Shown piece after piece: positions 1 to 6,633 of a DNA stretch of 7,914 nucleotides. How positions within the stretch are numbered: position 1 is the stretch's first letter; each line of letters starts with the position of its first letter. Location: NCBI GenBank assembly GCA_002402635.1, contig DHGE01000142.1, positions 6,687 to 14,600 on the forward strand, written 5' to 3'. This DNA is from Deferribacterales bacterium UBA4806 (GTDB lineage Bacteria; Chrysiogenota; Deferribacteres; Deferribacterales; UBA228). Position numbers and translations under genes: made by a program. Under the pieces are notes generated by a model. That model was not told the origin of the DNA. It did not search any database and saw only the letters and a list, made by a program, of their open reading frames with translations.

Positions 1-42
1 TATTTTAACCTAATTTAAAAATTTATTCTATCATTATAATTC

Positions 43-1710
43 CTACCAGAAATAAATATTTAAAAATATAAATATAAGTAGCGAAATAGCTGCCCATAAA
101 TATGGACTTTTATATAATGGTGGTTTTCCCAAAGTAGACTCCTCAGTCAAGCCTTTGACAAGTCCTACCAATTCTTCATCACTCTTGCCTTTAGTATAAA
201 GGCTTACTATAATTGTTACAGCCAAGCAGATAAACCATCCCCACCAAGCCTGCCACAAATTCTTACTCATATCAGAAGGATTAAAAGAAAAAGTAATCAA
301 GTGTAGGAAATTATCTAAAACATGGCTTCTCATACCTAAAAACAATGAAAAAGATGTGATCATACCACAAAGTAAACCCCAAAAAGCTCCTGCTGGACTT
401 GTTCTCTTCCAGAACATTCCAAGTAAAAGTGTTGCAAAAAGCGGTGCATTGACCCAAGAAAAAATAGCCTGTATAAAATCCATAATTGTAGGAAATTGTC
501 TTACCCAGTAAGCAATTAAAATTGAAAGTAAAACCCCTACTACAGTTGTAATTCTGCCCATCCAAACTAAATGAATATCTGATACTTTTTTCCTCCTAAG
601 TAAAACATATAAGTCATAGGTCCACACAGTATTAAATGCTGAAATGTTTCCGGCTTGACCAGCCATAAAACCTGCTAAAAGAGCAGTAACACCTAAACCT
701 AACAAACCACTAGGAAAATAACGTGTCATAAGCATAGGAAGAGCTGAATCGTAATTAGTTTTACCTCCTTCAACCAACAGATTCAAATCACCTGTTTGGA
801 TTAACTTTAAGGCTACAAAACCAGAAACAACGATTATAAATGGCAAAGCCATCTTGAAAAAAGATGCGATGACAGGGGTCATCCTGGCAGCGTTAAGATC
901 CTTTGCAGAAAAGGCTCTCTGAACAACTAAAAAGTCTGCTGTCCAGTATCCAAATGAGAGCACCCACCCCAGACCAATAACAATCCCCAACCAGTGAACA
1001 CCCATAGGATTATCTGCTGGATTAAAAGTCGATGACCACAAAGATAGAAATGTTTTATCAGCATTCTCAAAAAGTGCAGAAAAACCACCAACATCAATTA
1101 AACCCAAAAAGGGAATCAAAAAGAGTCCAAACCATATAAGAAAAAATTGTACAACTTCTGTAAAAATGGCTGAGAGCAAACCACCTAATGTTACATATAT
1201 AGCAATTGTAATAGCTGAAACCCACATTGATATATCCCAGTTCCAACCTAAAACAGATCTAAAAACAAGAGCCATCAAATACATATTAATACCCGACATT
1301 AAAAGTGTCATAATTAAGAAAGCTATTGCAGATAAAACCCTCGTCCTTTCATCATAACGATGCTTAAGGTATCCTGGTATAGATTTTATTTTACTATGAT
1401 AATAAAAAGGCATCATAAAAAGAGCTAAAAACAGCATGGCAGGAATAGCCCCTATCCAATACCAGTGACAGACTAAAATGCCATATTTCAATGTTGCACC
1501 AGTCCAACCTAGTATTTCTAGGGAACCTAAGTTTGCTGATAAAAAAGCGAGCCCTGCTATTAATGATGAATTACGCCTACCTGCTAGGAAAAAATCTTCT
1601 CCAGTTTTTGCAAATTTTTTCACATAAAAACCAATTGCTATGATAAAAACAAAGTAAAATACTATGATAAACCAATCAATTCCGCTTAATCTAATTATGG
1701 CATTACTCAT
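43..1710 (-). CDS. SSS-family sodium/solute (sugar-type) symporter
   Basis: This is a 555-residue integral membrane protein of the sodium:solute symporter (SSS/SGLT) family, which couples Na+ entry to uptake of a sugar or organic solute across the inner membrane. About 14 hydrophobic helices are visible, starting near residues 12-30, 50-72, 81-101, 125-149, 160-178, 184-205, 240-260 and 278-304, and ending with 487-505 and 537-554. Family landmarks are the 'LSANLGSLEILGWTGA' stretch near 57-72, 'IPGYLKHRYD' at 111-120, 'YVTLGGLLSAIFTEVVQ' at 172-188, and the 'ADFLVVQRAFSAKDLNAAR' region near 258-276, which is the classic SSS signature area. The length is normal. The start is supported by an AGGAGGT ribosome binding site at 1715-1721. 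It lies 26 bases after the epimerase gene and is probably cotranscribed with it, which favours a sugar substrate. The exact substrate cannot be read from the sequence. No convincing terminator is seen in the 42 bases that remain downstream. Confidence 0.93.
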   Translation of the reverse strand: MSNAIIRLSGIDWFIIVFYFVFIIAIGFYVKKFAKTGEDFFLAGRRNSSLIAGLAFLSANLGSLEILGWTGATLKYGILVCHWYWIGAIPAMLFLALFMMPFYYHSKIKSIPGYLKHRYDERTRVLSAIAFLIMTLLMSGINMYLMALVFRSVLGWNWDISMWVSAITIAIYVTLGGLLSAIFTEVVQFFLIWFGLFLIPFLGLIDVGGFSALFENADKTFLSLWSSTFNPADNPMGVHWLGIVIGLGWVLSFGYWTADFLVVQRAFSAKDLNAARMTPVIASFFKMALPFIIVVSGFVALKLIQTGDLNLLVEGGKTNYDSALPMLMTRYFPSGLLGLGVTALLAGFMAGQAGNISAFNTVWTYDLYVLLRRKKVSDIHLVWMGRITTVVGVLLSILIAYWVRQFPTIMDFIQAIFSWVNAPLFATLLLGMFWKRTSPAGAFWGLLCGMITSFSLFLGMRSHVLDNFLHLITFSFNPSDMSKNLWQAWWGWFICLAVTIIVSLYTKGKSDEELVGLVKGLTEESTLGKPPLYKSPYLWAAISLLIFIFLNIYFW

Positions 1711-1736
1711 ATATACCTCCTCACTATTTATTACGA

Positions 1737-2885
1737 TTAATCAACTGAAAATATATAAATAGAAGTCTGTTTATAAGTTTGCCCCGGATTTAACAGTGTT
1801 GATGGAAATTCAGGATGATTTGGGGAATCAGGATAGTTCTGCGGTTCGAAACAAAAGGCATGATGTGTTTTATATGTTACACCATATTTACCTTTTATTC
1901 CATCAAGGTAATTTCCCGTATAAAATTGTACTCCAGGTTCAGTAGTATATAATGTTAACTCCCGACCAGTTTCAGCATCATATGCAGCAGCAGCTAAAGT
2001 TAATTCACCATCTGCAACTTTATTTAATACATAATTGAAATCATAACCAGGTGAAACCTTATCTATATCTCTGCCTATTGCCTTCCAGCTTGTAAAGTCA
2101 AGGGACGTACCAATAACACTTTCAATTGCACCTGTTGGTATCAGATTATTATCAACTGGTGTATATTTATCAGCATTTATTGTTACATGCTGATCAAGCA
2201 CATTTGATATCCCTGTATCACGAAGATTAAAATAACTGTGGTTTGTTAAATTTATGACAGTCGGTTTATCTGTTGTTGCCTCGTAATTTATTGTTAATCT
2301 ATCATTACCTAATATATATGTCACATACACATCTAAATTGCCAGGATATCCCTCTTCACCATCTTTGCTCAAATAATGGAATTTAACACCGACTTCATTG
2401 TCATTATCAAATTCCTCTCCCTCCCATAATACCTTATTAAATCTTTTTATACCACCATGAATATGGTTTATACCATTATCGTTTTTTGCCAGTGTGTAGG
2501 TCTGTCCATTGATTGTAAATTTGCCATTTGCTATTCTATTAGCATAGCGACCGATTGTTCCACCAATGTTTGCATTGTCATTTATATAACCTTCTAAATT
2601 ATCATAACCTAAAACAATATCTTCCACATTACCATTTCTGTCAGGCATTTTTATTGATACTAATGTTGCTCCATAATCAATTAATGTTATTGAAATATTA
2701 TTCTCATTTGTTATTACATATTGATATACCTTTTCCCCTGTAGGCAATTGCCCATAAATGTTCTTTTCAACTTTTGTATTACCTACTGAGCTACTTCCAA
2801 TTCCCTGATTTAAAGGCTCAGAAAAGATAAATGTTACTGGGAATGACATTAAAAAAATAAATAATAGAACTAATCTATACAACAT
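1737..2885 (-). CDS. galM: Exported aldose 1-epimerase (mutarotase, GalM family)
   Basis: A 382-residue aldose 1-epimerase, which interconverts alpha and beta anomers of free sugars. Known GalM active-site positions are present: N116-R117 in 'GRYANRIANG', H143 in 'HIHGG', catalytic-acid H216 in 'NLTNHSYFNL', D282 in 'GYDFNYVL', and catalytic-base E347 in 'FCFEPQNYPDSPNHPEFPS'. The GalM domain occupies about residues 40-380. Residues 1-22 form a signal peptide: R4, then a hydrophobic core to about F21, with likely cleavage near S22-E23 and no lipobox cysteine. A polar linker rich in Gly/Ser follows. The protein should therefore act outside the cytoplasmic membrane, unlike most cytosolic GalM proteins. 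The start is supported by a GGGAGG ribosome binding site at 2893-2898, 7 bases from ATG. The symporter gene follows after 26 bases, so the pair plausibly supplies the transported anomer. A promoter lies at 2948-2978. Confidence 0.95.
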   Translation of the reverse strand: MLYRLVLLFIFLMSFPVTFIFSEPLNQGIGSSSVGNTKVEKNIYGQLPTGEKVYQYVITNENNISITLIDYGATLVSIKMPDRNGNVEDIVLGYDNLEGYINDNANIGGTIGRYANRIANGKFTINGQTYTLAKNDNGINHIHGGIKRFNKVLWEGEEFDNDNEVGVKFHYLSKDGEEGYPGNLDVYVTYILGNDRLTINYEATTDKPTVINLTNHSYFNLRDTGISNVLDQHVTINADKYTPVDNNLIPTGAIESVIGTSLDFTSWKAIGRDIDKVSPGYDFNYVLNKVADGELTLAAAAYDAETGRELTLYTTEPGVQFYTGNYLDGIKGKYGVTYKTHHAFCFEPQNYPDSPNHPEFPSTLLNPGQTYKQTSIYIFSVD

Positions 2886-2947
2886 AATATAGCCTCCCTG
2901 AGAATTAATTAAATTTCTTTCAATTAATACTATATCTTAAATTTCTC

Positions 2948-2978
2948 ATAATAAACACTTTTATTAAATTATTGTCAA
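2948..2978 (-). promoter_or_regulatory. Sigma-70-type promoter of the epimerase-symporter unit
   Basis: On the minus strand a perfect TTGACA (2973-2978) is followed 17 bases later by TTTATT (2950-2955), or 19 bases later by TATTAT (2948-2953). The ATG at 2885 lies about 60 bases downstream. The 149-base gap after the PdxA-family gene and this promoter argue that the epimerase and symporter can be transcribed separately from the upstream operon. The start point is not experimentally known. Confidence 0.6.
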
Positions 2979-2990
2979 TAAATTTATTAA
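2963..2990. promoter_or_regulatory. Imperfect dyad over the -35 element, candidate operator
   Basis: The plus strand reads a TATTG-T-CAATA inverted repeat at 2970-2980, with A+T flanks that continue the symmetry imperfectly (TTATTAAATTAT on the left, ATAAATTTATTAA on the right). It covers the TTGACA of the promoter, a usual place for a repressor site. It shares AATTATTG(T/A)C with the dyads at 5851-5880 and 6451-6470. Identity as an operator is inference from position and similarity only. Confidence 0.35.
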
Positions 2991-3010
2991 AGCTATATAA
3001 TATTGGTTAA

Positions 3011-3030
3011 ATACTACAGAAAGATAGTAT
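3011..3030 (-). terminator. Weak hairpin after the PdxA-family gene
   Basis: A 6-base stem (ATACTA/TAGTAT) with an 8-base loop begins 5 bases after the stop codon of the PdxA-family gene on the minus strand. Only a short T run follows, and the stem is A+T-rich. It is therefore at best a weak or partial terminator between the two transcription units. Confidence 0.2.
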
Positions 3031-3034
3031 ATCT

Positions 3035-4030
3035 CTACAATTTGCTCATATTATTATATATTCTTATTGCAAATTCAATGGCCTTTTCTAAGCTTGATGT
3101 TTTCGCTGTAAGTGTACCAGCTATATCAAAAGCAGTTCCGTGGTCTACTGAAGTTCTAATAAATGGGAGCCCCACTGTATAATTAACAGAATTATCAAAG
3201 TGTATGAGTTTCATTGCAATATGTCCTTGATCATGGTACATGGCAACTACAATATCAAATTCTCCATTTCTTGCCCTATAAAATATCGTATCAGGAGAAA
3301 AGGGGCCATGTACATTAAATTGCTCTATATTTGCTTGTAAAATTGCTGGTCTTATTTCTTTATGTTCCTCATAACCAAAAAGCCCCCCCTCTCCAGAGTG
3401 TGGATTCAAAGAACTAACAGCTATTTTTGGCTTTATTTTCCCTAATAATCTCATTGCTAAATCAGCTAATCGAATAGTTTTTAGTATATTATCTCTCTTT
3501 ATAAGATCTGGTACTTTTCTCAAAGGGACATGCGTTGTAACATGTATTATATTTAAATCATCAGAAAGTAAAACCATAGCAAACTCTTGGGTTTTTGTCT
3601 TTTCTGCCAAAACTTCTGTATGACCACTATATTTAAAACCTCCTAAATGCATCGCCTCTTTATTTATAGGGCAAGTGATAATTCCATTAATTTGACCCGC
3701 CATTGCCCATTCAATCGCTGAATTTAAATAATAAAAAGATGCTCTTCCACATATTGATGAAATCTCTCCAATTTTTATATCCTTTAGATTGACTTTATAT
3801 GCTTCGTAAATATTGATTGCATTACTCCTACATTCAGATACTTTATTAATTACATTTATATTTGATGGTAATTTTAACAACTTTAAATAATGGGTTATTA
3901 TAGATACCGAACCAAATAATATTAAATTGTTTCTATACAGATTTTGTTTACTTATAGCTACTTTAACTGCAATTTCCGGTCCAATACCTGCTGGATCGCC
4001 TATTGTTAATGCTAAAACAGGTTTCATCAT
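3035..4030 (-). CDS. pdxA: PdxA-family dehydrogenase (4-hydroxythreonine-4-phosphate dehydrogenase or PdxA2-like)
   Basis: A 331-residue cytosolic, metal- and NAD(P)-dependent oxidative decarboxylase of the PdxA family, of normal length. Landmarks in order are 'GDPAGIGPE' (11-19), 'TCPINKEA' (119-126), 'SGHTE' (135-139), 'THVPL' with metal ligand H167, 'NPHSGEGG' with H211, 'GPFSPDT' (242-248), 'AMYHDQGH' with H266, and 'NYTVGLPFIRTSVDHGTAFDIAG' (283-305). The three metal histidines are all present, so it should be active. In vitamin B6 synthesis PdxA oxidises 4-phosphohydroxy-L-threonine; the PdxA2 branch instead oxidises D-threonate or D-erythronate 4-phosphate. The sugar-acid neighbourhood and lack of other B6 genes favour a catabolic role, but the DUF1537-type kinase usual for PdxA2 is not in the window. 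Two ATG codons are tandem at the start (4030 and 4027). No Shine-Dalgarno sequence precedes them; the gene begins 6 bases after the reductase stop, suggesting translational coupling. Confidence 0.9.
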   Translation of the reverse strand: MMKPVLALTIGDPAGIGPEIAVKVAISKQNLYRNNLILFGSVSIITHYLKLLKLPSNINVINKVSECRSNAINIYEAYKVNLKDIKIGEISSICGRASFYYLNSAIEWAMAGQINGIITCPINKEAMHLGGFKYSGHTEVLAEKTKTQEFAMVLLSDDLNIIHVTTHVPLRKVPDLIKRDNILKTIRLADLAMRLLGKIKPKIAVSSLNPHSGEGGLFGYEEHKEIRPAILQANIEQFNVHGPFSPDTIFYRARNGEFDIVVAMYHDQGHIAMKLIHFDNSVNYTVGLPFIRTSVDHGTAFDIAGTLTAKTSSLEKAIEFAIRIYNNMSKL

Positions 4031-4036
4031 TATTTA

Positions 4037-4819
4037 TCAAAAGTTATCAGGATGTGCACCAAACCTGCCCTCTTCACCTTTATCTAAACTCTCTATTTTT
4101 TTCATATCATCGTATTCTATTTTAAAATCAAAAATAGTAGCATTCTCTTTTATGCGATTTTGATGTACAGATTTTGGAATAATAACTACACCCAATTGAT
4201 ATGCCCATCTTAAAATTATCTGAGCAGGTGTCTTACCATACTTTTTAGCAAGATCTTCTATTGTTGGATCACAGAAGACTCTTCCTCTTGCTAAAGGAGA
4301 CCAAGCTTCAACTACAATTCCTTTATTTTTGCAATAATTAACAAGTGATTTTTGTTGCAAATATGGATGAAACTCAATTTGATTAACAGCTGGCATAATT
4401 TCCGCAGAATCTATAAGATCATTTAGATGGTGCTCTAGAAAATTACTAACACCTATGGATAATGTACGACCTTCATTAAACAGTTTTTCAAAGGCCTTCC
4501 ATGTTTCAACAATTTTACCACCCACTGGCCAATGTATAAGATATAAATCAACATAGTCCATATTTAGTTTATTAATACTTTCATTAAAGGCTTTTAAAGT
4601 TTCATTAAATCCGTGCCTATCATTCCATAATTTTGTTGTAACAAATATTTCATTACGAGCAACAGCGCTATGGTTAATTGCTTTACCTACACCAGTCTCA
4701 TTGAAGTAAATTGCAGCAGTATCAAATAATCTATAACCAATCTTTAGAGCATATTTAATTGCTTCTTCAACCTCCCCACCTTCACTTGCCTTATAAACTC
4801 CTAACCCTAAACAAGGCAT
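4037..4819 (-). CDS. Aldo/keto reductase (2,5-diketo-D-gluconate reductase / YvgN-like)
   Basis: An NADPH-dependent aldo/keto reductase with a TIM-barrel fold that reduces aldehydes or ketoses to alcohols. From the ATG at 4819 it has 260 residues. The catalytic tetrad is complete: D33 and Y38 in 'FDTAAIYFNE', K63 in 'TTKLW', H96 in 'LIHWP'. The cofactor-phosphate motif 'IPKSVHQNRIKEN' lies at 214-226 (K216, R222), and the C-terminus 'GAHPDNF' is typical of bacterial AKR5-type enzymes. The family normally starts about 15 residues earlier. Those residues ('IKDTITLNNGKK') are encoded in the same frame just upstream, 4820-4855, but without an in-frame ATG, GTG or TTG. The real start is therefore uncertain; see the separate ribosome-binding-site entry. 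It sits between the aldolase and PdxA-family genes, probably in one operon. Reducing the short aldehyde released by the aldolase is a reasonable inferred role. Confidence 0.9.
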   Translation of the reverse strand: MPCLGLGVYKASEGGEVEEAIKYALKIGYRLFDTAAIYFNETGVGKAINHSAVARNEIFVTTKLWNDRHGFNETLKAFNESINKLNMDYVDLYLIHWPVGGKIVETWKAFEKLFNEGRTLSIGVSNFLEHHLNDLIDSAEIMPAVNQIEFHPYLQQKSLVNYCKNKGIVVEAWSPLARGRVFCDPTIEDLAKKYGKTPAQIILRWAYQLGVVIIPKSVHQNRIKENATIFDFKIEYDDMKKIESLDKGEEGRFGAHPDNF

Positions 4820-4860
4820 TTTCTTCCCATTGTTTAAAGTTATGGTGTCTTTAATAGATC

Positions 4861-4879
4861 CATATATATTATTACCCCT
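4861..4879 (-). promoter_or_regulatory. Ribosome binding site and ambiguous start of the aldo/keto reductase
   Basis: AGGGG on the minus strand (4875-4879) lies just after the aldolase stop codon. The first ATG after it (4861-4863, 11 bases away) is out of frame with the reductase and meets a stop after seven codons. In the reductase frame the codon at the best spacing (7 bases) is ATA at 4865-4867. Either a one-base deletion separates the true ATG from the gene, or a rare start is used, or translation starts at the internal ATG at 4819 behind a weaker GGGAAG. Confidence 0.5.
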
Positions 4880-4889
4880 ACAATTAATT

Positions 4890-5786
4890 TTATATAAAAT
4901 CTTTTAACTCGTTTATAATTATTTTTATTTTCTTTGATTGTTCCTCGCTAACTTTTACATCTGGATATTTCACTATTGGTTTTATATCAAGACCTGCCAA
5001 TTTCAAAGAATATTTAATTGATATTGTAAAAGGATTTGTTATTTCAAATAGTTCCAACAAAATCATTAATTTTCTCTCCAGTCTCATAAGACAGTCCATA
5101 TCTTTATCATTAAAAGCATTAAAAATATTTGTATAAAGCTTAGGAGTTATATTAGATAAACCACATATGCCGCCACTACCACCACAAATAAGGTTAGGTA
5201 TTAAATACTCATCCAAGCCAGAATAAATATAAAACTCCCTTTTAAACGCCTTAAAGTGTTGAATAAACTTTCTCGTATGGCTAATATTATCAACAGTATC
5301 CTTAATCCCTACAATATTTATATAATCATTTGCTAATCTATATACTAGTTCTGGAGATAAATTTATATTGTTCCTATCCGGAAAATTATAAAGAATTATA
5401 GGGAGATCTGTAAGTTTAGCAATATGAGAAAAATAGCTATACAACCCTTCTTCATCCATACTAAAGTAATAGGGTCCAATAACCATAACAGCAGATGCTT
5501 TATACTTTTCAGCCAATCTAATTAAAGATTCTGTTTCTTCTAAAACTGTACTTGAAATGCCCACAATGGTAAATATGTGGCTATTAATATACTTTAATGC
5601 AAATTCAACAAAATATTTTCTTTCTTCAAATGATAAACTAGGGAATTCGCCAGTACTGCCAAGCAAAACTATTCCATTGATACCTGTATCAATCAGTCTT
5701 TTAATAAGCAACTTATTTGAATTACAATCTATTTTCTTATTTTCATCTAACAATGTAACAACAGGCGTTATAATGCCTTTTACCAT
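4890..5786 (-). CDS. DapA-superfamily aldolase, YagE/YjhH-like (2-keto-3-deoxy-sugar-acid aldolase)
   Basis: A 298-residue class I (Schiff-base) pyruvate aldolase of the DHDPS/N-acetylneuraminate lyase superfamily, cytosolic and of normal length. Active-site features are S44-T45 in 'LLGSTGEF', Y133 in 'ILYNFP', the Schiff-base lysine K162 in 'VGIKDTVD', and the glycine-rich 'GGSGGICGLSN' at 202-212. The combination 'LYNFPD', 'LSPELVYRLA', 'NIVGIKDTVDN' and the late 'NPFTISIKYSLKLAGL' resembles YagE/YjhH aldolases, which cleave 2-keto-3-deoxygluconate or the pentonate analogue to pyruvate and an aldehyde. It resembles lysine-biosynthetic DapA less closely; that alternative is weakened by context with a sugar symporter, mutarotase and reductase. 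The start has an AGGGGG ribosome binding site at 5795-5800, 8 bases from ATG. It is the first gene of the probable aldolase-reductase-PdxA operon. The exact chain length of the substrate cannot be told. Confidence 0.88.
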   Translation of the reverse strand: MVKGIITPVVTLLDENKKIDCNSNKLLIKRLIDTGINGIVLLGSTGEFPSLSFEERKYFVEFALKYINSHIFTIVGISSTVLEETESLIRLAEKYKASAVMVIGPYYFSMDEEGLYSYFSHIAKLTDLPIILYNFPDRNNINLSPELVYRLANDYINIVGIKDTVDNISHTRKFIQHFKAFKREFYIYSGLDEYLIPNLICGGSGGICGLSNITPKLYTNIFNAFNDKDMDCLMRLERKLMILLELFEITNPFTISIKYSLKLAGLDIKPIVKYPDVKVSEEQSKKIKIIINELKDFI

Positions 5787-5850
5787 TTTTTTTACCCCCT
5801 TTTAATATTCTTTAAATTATCACAGTTTTTATTATAAATAAACATTTCAT

Positions 5851-5880
5851 TATATTAATTATTGACAGATAATTAATATA
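5851..5880. promoter_or_regulatory. Perfect 12-bp inverted repeat, candidate operator of the aldolase operon
   Basis: TATATTAATTAT (5851-5862) and ATAATTAATATA (5869-5880) are exact reverse complements separated by TGACAG. The dyad lies 65-94 bases upstream of the aldolase ATG and overlaps or abuts the likely promoter. A 12-bp perfect arm pair is more symmetric than expected by chance even in A+T-rich DNA, although the arms use only A and T. The protein that would bind it is unknown. Confidence 0.5.
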
Positions 5881-5964
5881 GGTTATCCAGAAAGAAACTG
5901 TAAAATATAAATTTTTTGATTCTACATTGCCATATCATGGGAATTTCGTAATCTTAGTCAGATA

Positions 5965-5984
5965 TTATATATTATAATATATAA
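5965..5984. repeat. Perfect 20-bp A+T palindrome
   Basis: TTATATATTA and TAATATATAA are contiguous reverse complements with no spacer. It lies between the decayed regulator and the aldolase promoter region. It is made only of A and T, so it could be chance in this sequence context, a cruciform or melting site, or another protein site. Confidence 0.4.
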
Positions 5985-6090
5985 ATTTCAAAGCTTCTTC
6001 AGTACAAGTTTTTCATTGAAGTTATCATTGTAGATAGATCCGAAATCTTTGACAAATAACTTACATATTTTTTTAATTACAATTTTACTA

Positions 6091-6436
6091 TTAGCGGCAC
6101 ATAAAATTTTGTCTTTCAATAGCTAAAAGTTTACTTTTATCATTTAAGACAACCAACAGGATCATCTTTAACTTTAACCTATAAAAGTTTATAAAATTGA
6201 ATAAGTTGCCATAATTTACTAATTTGTAAACCACCCTCACCCTCTTTAATCTCTTCAATAATTCCATTGTATTTCATATTTTTCTAATATGTAGAAAAAG
6301 TAGATAAGGTTATGTCTAATATTTCATTTATCTCTCTGACACATAAAGGCCTATTGAGAAGCATAAAACTTATTCGCAGCCTATTTTCATTATAGAACAA
6401 TTTTAGAATTTTTTCACAATTCTTTATATTATTCAT
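6091..6436 (-). pseudogene. Decayed ArsR-family winged-helix regulator
   Basis: The minus strand from the ATG at 6436 encodes an ArsR-type helix-turn-helix: 'ILKLFYNENRLRISFMLL' (10-27), 'LCVREINEILDIT' (31-43), 'LSTFSTY' (44-50), then 'KNMKYNGIIEEIKEG' (52-66). The recognition helix is interrupted by TAG at 6284-6286 where the family has leucine (one-base change from TTG). A second TAG is at 6179-6181. After 'VKDDPV', a common ArsR tail motif, the frame shifts near 6154 (one extra G), and 'VVLNDKSKLLAIERQNF' continues to the TAA at 6091. Total length of about 115 codons fits ArsR proteins. The metal motif normally ELCVC reads PLCVR, so one cysteine is lost. The usual 'WVYY' wing also seems missing. 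This is probably a dead gene; no functional regulator is expected from it. Family assignment is fairly secure from the HTH pattern. Confidence 0.7.
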
Positions 6437-6450
6437 AAAATATTATACCT

Positions 6451-6470
6451 ATTAATTATTGTCTAATTAT
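6451..6470. promoter_or_regulatory. Operator-like A+T motif upstream of the decayed ArsR gene
   Basis: The sequence ATTAATTATTGTCTAATTAT contains two TAATTA half-sites and shares ATTAATTATTG with the left part of the dyad at 5851-5880, and AATTATTGTC with the site at 2963-2990. It lies 15-34 bases upstream of the ArsR ATG, a typical autoregulatory location, near a TATAAT on the minus strand. Function is inferred only. Confidence 0.3.
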
Positions 6471-6547
6471 ATACTGAATTATTATTTATGTAAACTTACA
6501 GAGAAAATTAATAAACAATTTATTTTGATAGCTTTAATTTGCTACTG

Positions 6548-6576
6548 TTGATATTGTAATAACCTCTTACTATTAA
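6548..6576 (+). promoter_or_regulatory. Likely promoter of the UxaC-like gene
   Basis: TTGATA (6548-6553; one mismatch to TTGACA) is followed after 17 bases by TATTAA (6571-6576; four matches to TATAAT). The ATG at 6634 is 57 bases beyond. The promoter is divergent from the decayed ArsR gene. A short dyad AATAAA-CAA-TTTATT at 6510-6524 lies just upstream and might be a regulatory site. Confidence 0.45.
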
Positions 6577-6633
6577 TAAATTTCCATTTATATTTAACGT
6601 TTTTAATGTTATAACGACATTGAGGATAGAAGA

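Larger units (their letters stand above)
5787..6090. other. Non-coding control region upstream of the aldolase gene
   Basis: No intact gene is seen here. Toward the aldolase, the minus strand has TATAAT-like -10 elements at 5849-5854 and 5831-5836, but no good -35 sequence at the right distance. A perfect dyad (5851-5880) and an A+T palindrome (5965-5984) lie here and are listed separately. On the minus strand 5988-6122 is open for 44 codons without a start codon. It contains 'KILCAANS', faintly like the start of an arsenate reductase, but too short and degenerate to call. Confidence 0.6.

Noticed and set aside
311..565. Antisense and alternate-frame open stretches within the symporter and other genes (also near 1166-1357, 2555-2743, 3927-4163, 5557-5805)
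   Set aside because: They lie over strongly supported genes, lack ribosome binding sites, and their translations have no recognisable family pattern.
4890..5786. Lysine-biosynthetic dihydrodipicolinate synthase (DapA) or N-acetylneuraminate lyase
   Set aside because: Superfamily residues are shared, but the G-S-T-G-E loop, 'LYNFPD' and 'GIKDTVD' segments and the neighbourhood fit YagE/YjhH-type keto-acid aldolases better; no lysine or sialic-acid genes are near.
5862..5867. Perfect TTGACA on the plus strand
   Set aside because: No -10 element at 16-18 bases and no plus-strand gene nearby; it is better explained as part of the dyad at 5851-5880.
5988..6122. Short minus-strand open stretch with 'KILCAANS', like the beginning of a low-molecular-weight arsenate reductase after an ArsR gene
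   Set aside because: Only 44 codons, no start codon, the C-x5-R arginine is absent, and the rest does not match the family; at best a relic.
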